From an uncultured Lachnospiraceae bacterium (lineage in GTDB: Bacteria > Bacillota > Clostridia > Lachnospirales > Lachnospiraceae), in assembly GCA_910579685.1 (NCBI GenBank), contig CAJTVN010000028.1, positions 1 through 52,407 on the forward strand: DNA of 52,407 nucleotides, in the 5' to 3' direction. This document shows positions 24,938 through 32,678 of the stretch, piece after piece. The notes beneath the pieces are model-generated. The model saw only the letters and a list, made by a program, of their open reading frames with translations. It was not told the DNA's origin and made no database searches. The position numbers and the translations under genes are program-made. Each line of letters begins with the position of its first letter. Position 1 is the first letter of the stretch.

Positions 24938-25821
24938 CACTGATTTTCCCTCCCCGCATAAAACGCTTCCTTGGCATTGATAGACATGATTTCGATATCC
25001 GAATCGCTTCTCTTGAAGTTCACATTGTTCCGGATCAGAATGGATATGATACGTTCTTCTTCATCTGCGTCCGCACAGGAAAGGGCGATCAGATGATCCG
25101 GGGATTTCAGTGCTTTGAAATCTCGGATGAGCTCTCGGTTTTTCGGAGTATTATCCAGAATAAGGATCGCCTTTCCGCAATAGGTCTCAAACAGCTCTTC
25201 TTTTCTTCCGTAAGCGATAACCCTTCCCTGATCCAGAATAAGAAGCTTATCCGCCAGCTGTTCCAGCTCCTCGTAGTAGTGGGATACCACCACCAGCGTG
25301 CTCTCCTTATCCCGGTACCATTCCACCAGCTTTTCCATGAGCTTCTGCCGGGTCTCAAAATCGAGCCCCGAGGTGACCTCGTCGTAAAAGGTCAGCTCCG
25401 CTTTCTGCATCATCACCAGAATAATGGTAAACTTCTGTTTCTGGCCTCCGGAGAGAGCCGCAAATCGCTTATCCAGGCACGGGCCGAACTCAAAAAAGTC
25501 TATGAGTCTTTGCAGCTGCCCGTCCTTCCGGATCCTGGTATTCAGTATGGTCTCCATAATATGCCGTACCGACATGGTGCGGACATACATGTTCGACTGC
25601 ATATGAACCGCCATCTGCCGCGGCGTAAGCTCCGTGATCACCTTTCCCTGATAAGGGACAAGTCCAAGCAGGGCCTTGATCAGCGTGGTCTTTCCCGCCC
25701 CGTTGGAGCCAATGACCCCGATGCGCTCTCCCCGTTCAATGCAGATTGAGCCGTCGATCTCAAGCGCCGTCTGATCCCCGTATTTTACCCGCAGCTGGTT
25801 TATTCCAAGAAGCATATTCAT
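24937..25821 (-). CDS. ABC transporter ATP-binding protein
   Basis: A 294-residue ATPase. Walker A is GSNGAGKTTLIKALL (about 39-53), the ABC signature LSGGQKQKF is at about 140, and Walker B is AELTFYDEVTSGLDF. The Q-loop region is short, and a 100-residue C-terminal extension follows the core. It powers the adjacent permease. The start overlaps the kinase gene by four bases (ATGA), typical of a tight operon. Confidence 0.93.
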   Translation of the reverse strand: MNMLLGINQLRVKYGDQTALEIDGSICIERGERIGVIGSNGAGKTTLIKALLGLVPYQGKVITELTPRQMAVHMQSNMYVRTMSVRHIMETILNTRIRKDGQLQRLIDFFEFGPCLDKRFAALSGGQKQKFTIILVMMQKAELTFYDEVTSGLDFETRQKLMEKLVEWYRDKESTLVVVSHYYEELEQLADKLLILDQGRVIAYGRKEELFETYCGKAILILDNTPKNRELIRDFKALKSPDHLIALSCADADEEERIISILIRNNVNFKRSDSDIEIMSINAKEAFYAGRENQ

Positions 25822-27515
25822 CCCCCTTCCTTTCTCTCACAACATGGATCCGATGCCTCACGGCGCCCCGCCATTGGTGAAAACAGCACTTTTGCCTGCA
25901 CAAAGTTTTCCCCGTTTACCACTGTGAGCTCATATCCAAGAAGCCGGCTGTAATAGGCCGCCACATACAGTCCCAGTCCTCTTCCCCTTCCTGTCCCGTC
26001 ACTGCTGACAAAGGGTTCAAAAATGTTGGGAAGCATCGCCTCCTCTATCTGCGCCCCATAGTTCCTGATACAGATTTCCCCTTCATCCGCCCTGATCTCG
26101 ATCCGTCCGCCCTCGCCGGTATACTGCACGGCGTTGGAAAACAGATTATCCAGAATCTTTTTCAGCATCTCCGCATCCGTAAGGATCACTCCTTCTCCTT
26201 CCACCGCAAGATCCAGATTTTTTGCCCCGGACTGGACTGCGTAAGCCTTTGTCAGCTCCCCTATGAGATTCTCCACAGGGACAGGCTCCCTTTGCCGTTC
26301 CGCTCCCTGTCCGCCGAGGTACAGCGTGTACAATGTATCCTCGATGATCTTCTTCATGGCAAGGAGCCTGCTCTTCACCTCCGGCAGGTACTGTCCGGTG
26401 TTTTTGTATTTTCCCACCCCGTCTATCATACCGTCCACCAGAAGCAGGGCCGCCGCAACAGGGGTCTTCAGCTGATGGGAGGATGAGCGCAGGAATACCT
26501 CCTTCCTGATATTTTCCTCCTCAAGGAACCGGTTCTTCTCCTCCAGCTCCAGATAGCTCTTGTGCAGCCTGTCGTACAGCTCCTGCAGAGATCTCCCAAG
26601 AGCCGCAATCTCATCCCCTCCTCTTTCCGCCGCTTCGCTTCCACCCGCTCCGAAGGTTTCCCACTCAAAGCGGTTCGTGAGCCTTGCGTTTTCCGCATAA
26701 TCCGCAAGATGGATCACGGGATTCACAATCCTTCCGGAAAAAAACTTTGCCAGCACGAGGATCACCAAAAATACCACCGCCGCTATCATGGGAAGGCTTT
26801 CCATCACAATGGGCGTGATCTCCCCCATCCTGGGCGTCATGGTGGGAAGAATCGTCAGTATAAAGGCCTGATCCGTCTGTGACATGGCGAAATAGGTCGT
26901 ATAACCGTAATCTCCGTCCGACACTCCCATCTCACAGACCAGAACGCCGGAGTTTGTCGTGTGAATCTTCGTATATTCCTCCCGGTAGACCCCCTGCTCC
27001 CGCCTGGCCGTGGCCTGCACCCTGACGGGATATTGTTCCGCATTTTCCTCCTGCAGGGCAAATTTATCCCGAAGCCGTTTCCCCCACCCTGTCCAGAAGG
27101 CGGATACTTCCTCGAAGGAGAAGGCTTCCCCTTCCGGAAGAACTTCTCCCTGTCCGTACCCGTTCGCACTTCCCAGACCTCTTGCTATTTCGCGCAGTTG
27201 CGCAAGGAACATGCGAAGCTCCTCATCCCGGACTTCCACAGTCAGGGAAAAAAACTTTCCTGCCGCATAAACCGCATCTCCCTCCCAGGGAATCTCAAGC
27301 GATACCGCCGCAGACGGATTTTTCACTGTAAGGCCATCATAGCTTCGGTTTTCCATATAACCTTTTTGCAGCTCCACCGCAGAATCCAGATCGCCCCTTT
27401 TCACATAATCCACATACAGAGAGGGCAGCATCAGCGTAAAGTAGCCTGTGACAAAGGCCACCATAATTACCGCCAATACAATACTATAGAGAAAGGTCTT
27501 CTTTGAAAGGCTCAT
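25818..27515 (-). CDS. Sensor histidine kinase
   Basis: A 565-residue kinase: TM helix at about 8-30, a roughly 210-residue extracytoplasmic sensor, TM helix at about 238-258, HAMP, then HisKA with the phospho-acceptor His347 in RSSSHQLKTPVA, a coiled segment just before it, and an ATPase domain with NLFSNAVQYTGEGG (N box) and GRGRGLGLYVA (G box). The sensor fold is not recognised. It should phosphorylate the response regulator encoded just upstream, and it overlaps the ABC gene by four bases. Confidence 0.93.
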   Translation of the reverse strand: MSLSKKTFLYSIVLAVIMVAFVTGYFTLMLPSLYVDYVKRGDLDSAVELQKGYMENRSYDGLTVKNPSAAVSLEIPWEGDAVYAAGKFFSLTVEVRDEELRMFLAQLREIARGLGSANGYGQGEVLPEGEAFSFEEVSAFWTGWGKRLRDKFALQEENAEQYPVRVQATARREQGVYREEYTKIHTTNSGVLVCEMGVSDGDYGYTTYFAMSQTDQAFILTILPTMTPRMGEITPIVMESLPMIAAVVFLVILVLAKFFSGRIVNPVIHLADYAENARLTNRFEWETFGAGGSEAAERGGDEIAALGRSLQELYDRLHKSYLELEEKNRFLEEENIRKEVFLRSSSHQLKTPVAAALLLVDGMIDGVGKYKNTGQYLPEVKSRLLAMKKIIEDTLYTLYLGGQGAERQREPVPVENLIGELTKAYAVQSGAKNLDLAVEGEGVILTDAEMLKKILDNLFSNAVQYTGEGGRIEIRADEGEICIRNYGAQIEEAMLPNIFEPFVSSDGTGRGRGLGLYVAAYYSRLLGYELTVVNGENFVQAKVLFSPMAGRREASDPCCERKEGG

Positions 27516-28174
27516 ATTCCGTCCACCTCCTGAAACTGATATCCCACTCCGATCACGGTCTTAATGCAGTTGACCGGAAGCTTTTTCCTCAAATTCTTCA
27601 CATGTGCGTCAATTATCCTGTCATTCCCCACGTAATCCTCGTTAAAAATCCGCAGAATCAACTGTTCTCTCGTAAAGACCCGCTTCGGCTCCCCCGCCAG
27701 AACCTGCAAAAGCAGGAACTCGCTGAGCGTCAGGGGAAGAGGCTCCCCGTCGTAAAAGGCCTGATAGGAATCCCCGTGTATGGAAAGCCCCTTTTCCTCC
27801 TGTCTCTGCGTCTTTTTCACCCGCCGCAGAATAGTCTCCATTCGTTTCAGCAGGATAATGGGCGAAACCGGTTTGATCACGTAATCATCGGCATAGAGGT
27901 CAAAGGCCTGTATCTGCGTCCTTTCATCCTCCAGGGCCGTTAGCATCACGGTTGCCGTCTGCGGCGCATTTTCCTTAATATAAGAAAGAACCTCAAGACC
28001 GCTGATCTTGGGAACCATGATGTCCAGCACCGCCATGTCAAAGGAAAAATCGTTCAACAGCGACAGCGCCGCCTCCCCGTCCTGCGCACAGACTACCTCG
28101 TAATCCTGCAGCTTCATGTATTCCGCAAGAACCTCCCGTATCGTGGGTTCATCTTCCAAAAATAAGATCCTCAT
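27512..28174 (-). CDS. OmpR-family response regulator
   Basis: A 220-residue regulator from ATG 28174 (MRILFLEDEPT); GGGAG is six bases upstream, and the longer frame to 28198 has no site. The receiver has the acidic pair EDE, phospho-Asp in MAVLDIMVPKISG and Lys in DDYVIKPVSP. The winged-helix DNA-binding half ends RIIDAHVKNLRKKL with VIGVGYQF. It is first in a four-gene operon (regulator, kinase, ATPase, permease), so it most likely controls this transporter in response to a cell-envelope signal. Confidence 0.94.
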   Translation of the reverse strand: MRILFLEDEPTIREVLAEYMKLQDYEVVCAQDGEAALSLLNDFSFDMAVLDIMVPKISGLEVLSYIKENAPQTATVMLTALEDERTQIQAFDLYADDYVIKPVSPIILLKRMETILRRVKKTQRQEEKGLSIHGDSYQAFYDGEPLPLTLSEFLLLQVLAGEPKRVFTREQLILRIFNEDYVGNDRIIDAHVKNLRKKLPVNCIKTVIGVGYQFQEVDGI

Positions 28175-28290
28175 ACTCCTCTCCCGTCCGCATTTCACTT
28201 TCAGGGCTTTACCCCCGGCATCATGATATTATTGTAGCACAGCGCTATGAATTCCGTATGAAGATGGTGTGATTTTTCCATAACAAATGA

Positions 28291-28319
28291 AGAGCTGCGA
28301 CATACAATGCCGCAGCTCT
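28291..28319 (-). terminator. Hairpin downstream of hsp20
   Basis: AGAGCTGCG (28291-28299) pairs perfectly with 28311-28319 around an 11-nt loop. On the minus strand it is followed by TCATTTGTTATGG, a weak T-rich tail. It lies 71 bases past the hsp20 stop codon and between that gene and the response regulator gene. Confidence 0.55.
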
Positions 28320-28333
28320 CCCGCTCGTTTCAG

Positions 28334-28352
28334 TCAACAACCCCGCAGGAAT
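28334..28352. repeat. Possible minimal remnant of the dispersed repeat
   Basis: TCAACAACCCCGC (28334-28346) equals 48246-48258, one end of the long repeat, and is followed directly by AGGAAT, which with the preceding GC matches GCAGGAAT at the other end (48364-48371). The two ends of the element appear joined with the middle missing. Only 19 bases are involved, so chance is possible. Confidence 0.35.
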
Positions 28353-28389
28353 AAACCGCTTCCGGTTCTTCTATTGCAGGATCCGATTC

Positions 28390-28839
28390 TCAGCCCTCAA
28401 TGGCAATATATTTCTTCTCCTCGACAGCCCGCTTTTCCTCCTTGGGAAGCGAGAAAGTAAGGATGCCGTTCTCATACTTGGGATGGATATCATTCTCCGT
28501 GACATTCTCACCCACGTAAAAGCTGCGGCTCATGCTCCCCGCATAGCGCTCGCGCCTCACATATCTGCCGTCCTCGTTCTTCTCCTCCTTTTCAAGACCC
28601 TTCGAGGCATTGACGGTGAGATAGCCGTTCTCCAGCTGCATCTGAATCTCTTCCTTTTTGAAGCCGGGCAGATCGATATCCACCACATAGCCGTCCTGGG
28701 TCTCCTTAACATCCGTTTTCATCAACTTCTTGGCATTTTTCCCGTAAAGGGCCCGGTCAACATCCGGGAAGGTCGGGAAAGCGAAGCTCTCCATCAAATC
28801 GTCAAATAAGTTTTCTCTGAAAATACTGGGCATCATCAT
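28390..28839 (-). CDS. Hsp20/alpha-crystallin small heat shock protein
   Basis: A 149-residue ATP-independent holdase chaperone. The alpha-crystallin domain is marked by VDIDLPGFKKEEIQMQLENG near residue 52 and by the family motif YENGILTFSLPKEEK near the C-terminus. The N-terminus (MPSIFRENLFDDLMESF) is the usual variable arm. The gene is monocistronic, with a CIRCE element overlapping its promoter, so it should be under HrcA. RBS GGAGAC lies nine bases before the ATG triplet. Confidence 0.95.
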   Translation of the reverse strand: MMMPSIFRENLFDDLMESFAFPTFPDVDRALYGKNAKKLMKTDVKETQDGYVVDIDLPGFKKEEIQMQLENGYLTVNASKGLEKEEKNEDGRYVRRERYAGSMSRSFYVGENVTENDIHPKYENGILTFSLPKEEKRAVEEKKYIAIEG

Positions 28840-28864
28840 AAGTCATGTCTCCTTTCGATGTCAT

Positions 28865-28893
28865 AAAAATCGGGAATCCCTTTCGGGATTTTT
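28865..28893 (-). promoter_or_regulatory. Stem-loop in the hsp20 5' leader
   Basis: AATCCC (28875-28880) and GGGATT (28885-28890) form a hairpin; read on the message strand the loop is a GAAA tetraloop. An outer pair, 28865-28871 (AAAAATC) and 28887-28893, competes with the inner one by sharing bases. The leader is about 70 bases long. A temperature-responsive leader is an inference; a plain hairpin is the simpler reading. Confidence 0.45.
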
Positions 28894-28912
28894 GTTTGTT
28901 TGTTATATTTGT

Positions 28913-28941
28913 AATATAACACTCATTATTAGCACTGTCAA
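28913..28941 (-). promoter_or_regulatory. hsp20 promoter
   Basis: On the minus strand TTGACA (complement of 28936-28941), a 17-base spacer and TATATT (complement of 28913-28918). The -35 box is perfect and lies inside the CIRCE spacer. Confidence 0.85.
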
Positions 28942-28955
28942 GAGGTGAGTGCTAA
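28929..28955. promoter_or_regulatory. CIRCE element (HrcA operator)
   Basis: TTAGCACTG-N9-GAGTGCTAA at 28929-28955 differs from the CIRCE consensus (TTAGCACTC-N9-GAGTGCTAA) at one base. It overlaps the -35 box of the hsp20 promoter, where HrcA repressor would block RNA polymerase. hrcA is not in the window. Confidence 0.93.
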
Positions 28956-28966
28956 TTTTTTTTGTG

Positions 28967-29001
28967 AAAAAACCGTGAACATTTTCGCTCTGTTCACAGT
29001 T
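28967..29001 (-). terminator. Terminator of the GH43 operon
   Basis: On the minus strand an 11-bp stem with one G-U pair (arms at 28991-29001 and 28971-28981) and a 9-nt loop is followed by a T run (complement of 28967-28970). It lies 60 bases past the GH43 stop codon. Confidence 0.88.
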
Positions 29002-29061
29002 TTCTCTCAAAGTCCCGCTACTATAGTATTTCCCTTTTCTTATGACGGATACCCATTCTTT

Positions 29062-30726
29062 TTATTTTTTGACTTTCACCCTCACCTTCACATCTCTCAA
29101 CTCCGGATTCAGATCTCTCTTGGCCGACAGATCAAAGACCGGATTCCCCGCAATGTCAAAGTGCACTCTCCGGATCCCGTCGCAACGCAGATTGCTCTCC
29201 AGCGTCGTCTCTCCGTGATAAGCGATCATCAGGTTTCCCATCTCATCCTCAAAGAAGGAATTGTGCCCCGGCCCGTACTCGTTCTCCACGGAATAAAACG
29301 AAAGCACGGGAGATTTGCTCTTCTTCCAGTTGGATATCGTAAGCAGATCATCCGAAGTCCCGGCCGAAAGCAGCCCCAGCACATAGGTATAGCCATTTGC
29401 CGCACCGCCCGAATAGGTAAGGAAGACTCTCTCCCCCGAAACGAACCCGTGGGGTCCCTCGTTATTGATGGTGTGGCTCACGTTCTCCCAACCGTAAAGC
29501 GGACGTGAGAGCAGCACCGGATCGCTGGTGAGGATCCAGGGCTTACTCTCATCCACCGTGGCGATATAAAGCATGGAACCCGTATCCGCCGCCGTGCCGA
29601 TTCCCTTGCGGTAAGACCAGACCATATAAGAACTCCCCCCTGCCTTCAGATACGTCATATCCAGCGTGATTCCGTCCTGTGCAAGCCAGCCTCCGTCCTT
29701 TCTCTTTACCCGAACCGGCTCCTCCCAGTCGCAGGCCTTCGTGATGTCGCCGTCCTTTTTCAGCCTCATGAGCCAGCACTGAGGACCCCACACCTTTCCG
29801 CCAATAGCGAACAGGATATAGAGCTCCCCTCCGATCACATGGAACTCCGGCGCCCAGAAGGTCTGAACAAAACCCTTCTCCTCGTCCACGCCAAGGATCA
29901 GATGCTCCGTGATCCCCTCCTCAAAGAGGCCGCCCACATGATCAGCCACTCTCACGTAAAGTCCGATATCGTCTAGATTGTCGTTGGTTGCGATAAAATA
30001 CCATTTTCCCTTCCATGGGAAAATCACAGGATCTCCATAGCCCAGGGCCAGGGGAAATTCATATTCCTCGTTCTGAACCTTTCCCCTGATCTCATAGGTT
30101 CCGGGTTTCCCAAAATCAATCTCCTCCGTGTTCCAGACAACGTTTTTTCTTGCCGTGGAGCCGTCCGAATAGAGGGCCGATGCCGTAAGCAGCTCTACGT
30201 CTGCCCTGCAGGAGGCTGTAATCTCCTCCGGAAGCAAAATTTCCGTGTTGTGTATCTGGCTCCAGCGCTGCCGGATCCTCTCGCCCAGACTCCCTGGAAG
30301 CTCTATGACATTTCCCGTCGCATCTGCAGTCAGACGCTCTGCCAGGATATCCTTTTCCAGATCGACAAGCCGCTCGTCCTCAAACTCAATAAAGTCCTCC
30401 GTGACCCACAAGAGCGCCTTTCCCCGGCTCTCATCATCCGCAGTCCCGTCCTCGTTAACCCGCTCCGCAAGGATTCCGTACCGGTTCCCCTCCATCCGGA
30501 AAACCTGGGGATTCTCCACGCACTTGGGACAGATCGTGTCATCCTCCCGGATTACGGCCTTTGCAAACAAAATGCCGTAATTCTGATTCAGCGCCTGAAA
30601 ATGACGTCCGTCCATGCTTATGGCGAAATGGACACTACGGGCCAGCCCGTCCGGATAGGAGGCCGCATCCGCCTCTCTCGTATAGACCGCAAGGCTCACT
30701 TTGCTTTTTTCACTTAATGTTACCAT
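29062..30726 (-). CDS. GH43-like glycosidase with an Ig-like insertion
   Basis: A 554-residue intracellular protein without a signal peptide. Residues about 230-530 show the five-bladed beta-propeller pattern of family 43: GYGDPVIFPWKGKWYFIATND, FWAPEFHVIGGELYILFA, and the late EYGPGHNSFFEDEMGN segment with the conserved His. A bacterial Ig-like piece (TASALYSDGSTARKNVVWN) comes before at about 180-200. The N-terminal 170 residues also look propeller-like, perhaps a second partial copy. It probably trims arabinosyl or xylosyl side chains. It is the last gene of the sugar import operon, 20 bases after the permease. Confidence 0.82.
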   Translation of the reverse strand: MVTLSEKSKVSLAVYTREADAASYPDGLARSVHFAISMDGRHFQALNQNYGILFAKAVIREDDTICPKCVENPQVFRMEGNRYGILAERVNEDGTADDESRGKALLWVTEDFIEFEDERLVDLEKDILAERLTADATGNVIELPGSLGERIRQRWSQIHNTEILLPEEITASCRADVELLTASALYSDGSTARKNVVWNTEEIDFGKPGTYEIRGKVQNEEYEFPLALGYGDPVIFPWKGKWYFIATNDNLDDIGLYVRVADHVGGLFEEGITEHLILGVDEEKGFVQTFWAPEFHVIGGELYILFAIGGKVWGPQCWLMRLKKDGDITKACDWEEPVRVKRKDGGWLAQDGITLDMTYLKAGGSSYMVWSYRKGIGTAADTGSMLYIATVDESKPWILTSDPVLLSRPLYGWENVSHTINNEGPHGFVSGERVFLTYSGGAANGYTYVLGLLSAGTSDDLLTISNWKKSKSPVLSFYSVENEYGPGHNSFFEDEMGNLMIAYHGETTLESNLRCDGIRRVHFDIAGNPVFDLSAKRDLNPELRDVKVRVKVKK

Positions 30727-30745
30727 AAAAATTCTCCTCTCTTTC

Positions 30746-31660
30746 TTAGCCTTTGACCGCTCCGATCATGACCCCTTTTTCAAAATATTTCTGTATAAAC
30801 GGATACACCAGAAGGATGGGAACCGTGGACACGATGATCACTCCAAATTTGATCTGGTCCGCAAACTGCTGCGCATATCCCGATGCCCCGCCGCCGGCAA
30901 TCCCTACCATCGCCTGATTCGACAGTAAAATATTTCTTAACACAATTTGAAGCGGCTGATAGTTATCCCTGTTAATGTAGAGCAGCGGGACAAAAAAATC
31001 ATTCCAGTGTCCTACCAGATAATAGAGCATGATCACCGCTGTCACCGCCTTGGAAAGCGGAATAATTACTGTCATAAAGTATCGGAAATGTGAGCATCCG
31101 TCTATAACCGCCGCCTCATACAGCTCTTCCGGAATGGAATTTTCAAAGAAAGTGCGGGTAATGATTAAATTATATACATTGAGTCCCCCCATAATAATCA
31201 TGATCAACGGACTGTCCAACAGATGCAGATCTTTCACCAGCATGTAAGTCGGAATAATTCCTCCATTGAAATACATGGTAAACACCATGAGAAACATAAG
31301 TATCTTCCGGAACCGGAATCGCTTTCTGGACAAAACATACGCCGCCGGCAGGGTAAGCGCCAGATTCAGGGCGGTGCCAAGCAACGAATACACTATCGTG
31401 TTTCGATACCCATTCCAAATCAACACATTTTTGAATATCTGGCGATACCCATAGAGGCTGATGCCCTTCGGCGTAAAAATCACCTGTCCCTGATTTACCA
31501 GCGTGGAATCGCTTATGGACGCTATGACGATAAAATACATCGGATATAGCACAGCGAGAAAAGCAATGATCGAAAAGATAAGCGTTACCACATAGTATGA
31601 CCCGTTCCTTAACCCGCCCCGAAATCCCTTTTTGACGGCTTTTACATTTTTCAGATTCAC
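30746..31660 (-). CDS. Carbohydrate ABC transporter permease (LplC/MalG type)
   Basis: A 304-residue inner membrane protein with six TM segments and the EAA loop EELYEAAVIDGCSHFRYFMTVIIP (seen as EAAVIDGCSHF here), where the ATPase couples. The start is GTG 31660 after GGGGGTGAG. It pairs with the permease 17 bases upstream. The operon has no ATPase, so a shared MsmK-like protein is needed. Confidence 0.9.
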   Translation of the reverse strand: MNLKNVKAVKKGFRGGLRNGSYYVVTLIFSIIAFLAVLYPMYFIVIASISDSTLVNQGQVIFTPKGISLYGYRQIFKNVLIWNGYRNTIVYSLLGTALNLALTLPAAYVLSRKRFRFRKILMFLMVFTMYFNGGIIPTYMLVKDLHLLDSPLIMIIMGGLNVYNLIITRTFFENSIPEELYEAAVIDGCSHFRYFMTVIIPLSKAVTAVIMLYYLVGHWNDFFVPLLYINRDNYQPLQIVLRNILLSNQAMVGIAGGGASGYAQQFADQIKFGVIIVSTVPILLVYPFIQKYFEKGVMIGAVKG

Positions 31661-31677
31661 TTAGCTCACCCCCTCCC

Positions 31678-32604
31678 CTATAGCAGACCAATATCGGCAG
31701 TACGTTTGGAAACCCGGTCAGCTGCCACAAGGAAAGCAAAATTTACCAGTGTGTTAAATAATCCCACTGCCGAGCCAAAGCTGAACTGACTGGACTTTAC
31801 ACCGATATTAAAGACGTAGGTGGAAATCACTTCAGAAACCGACTTATTAAGAGAATTCTGCATGAGAAAAGTCTTCTCAAATCCCACGTTCAAAATTCCG
31901 CCCAGATTCATGATAAGAACAATCATTATCGTCGGTTTTATTGCCGGAAGCTCCACGTAAAGCATCTGCTGCCACCTGTCCGCCCCGTCCACCCTGGCCG
32001 CATCATAGAGCTGCCTGTCCACTGCCGCAAGCGCCGCAATAAAAATAATACTGTTCCATCCCGCCGACTGCCAGATTGCCGATACCACGTAAACCGGGAT
32101 AAACGCAGACGGATCCCCAAGGAAGTTAGCCTTGGCGGAAAACAGTCCCGTGGCCTTTAACGCATGATCCAGAATACCCGTACTGGGAGACAGGACAATC
32201 TGCAAAATAGCAACCATAACAACGGTTGAAATAAAGTATGGCATATATACGGCTGTCTGCACCATGCGTTTCCACCTTTTCCCTCCCAGGGAATTAATAA
32301 CCAACGCCAGAATAATTGGCGCGGGGAACCCCCAAACCAGCGTAAAGAAGGCGATTGTGAACGTATTACGCAGGGTGGGCCAAAACATGGGGCTGTCGAA
32401 ATACTGTTTAAAGTATTTCAGTCCTGCCCATTCTCCCCCCGTCATGCCTTTACTGAAATCAAAATCACGGAAAGCCAGCTGGAGCCCATACATGGGTCCG
32501 TAGCAAAAAACGAGCACATAAGCAAGCGCCGGTAATATCATGATCCATAGCTGCCAATCCCGCTTCCAGTCACTCCTTTGACCATTTTCAGTGATCTTTT
32601 TCAT
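31678..32604 (-). CDS. Carbohydrate ABC transporter permease (LplB type)
   Basis: A 308-residue membrane protein, start ATG 32604 with AAGGAGG upstream; a TTG just before it is not used. Six TM segments and the EAA-type loop YDAARVDGADRWQQMLYVELP mark the LplB/YtcP family, which imports oligosaccharides with an LplA-type binding protein. The gene is in a row with the binding protein and second permease, so the three form one importer. Confidence 0.9.
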   Translation of the reverse strand: MKKITENGQRSDWKRDWQLWIMILPALAYVLVFCYGPMYGLQLAFRDFDFSKGMTGGEWAGLKYFKQYFDSPMFWPTLRNTFTIAFFTLVWGFPAPIILALVINSLGGKRWKRMVQTAVYMPYFISTVVMVAILQIVLSPSTGILDHALKATGLFSAKANFLGDPSAFIPVYVVSAIWQSAGWNSIIFIAALAAVDRQLYDAARVDGADRWQQMLYVELPAIKPTIMIVLIMNLGGILNVGFEKTFLMQNSLNKSVSEVISTYVFNIGVKSSQFSFGSAVGLFNTLVNFAFLVAADRVSKRTADIGLL

Positions 32605-32678
32605 CAAATCCTCCTTTCATTATCAGCGGGACGCTCCCTTTTTCAAAGGAGCGTCCCCTTGCAGCATATAATATCAGA

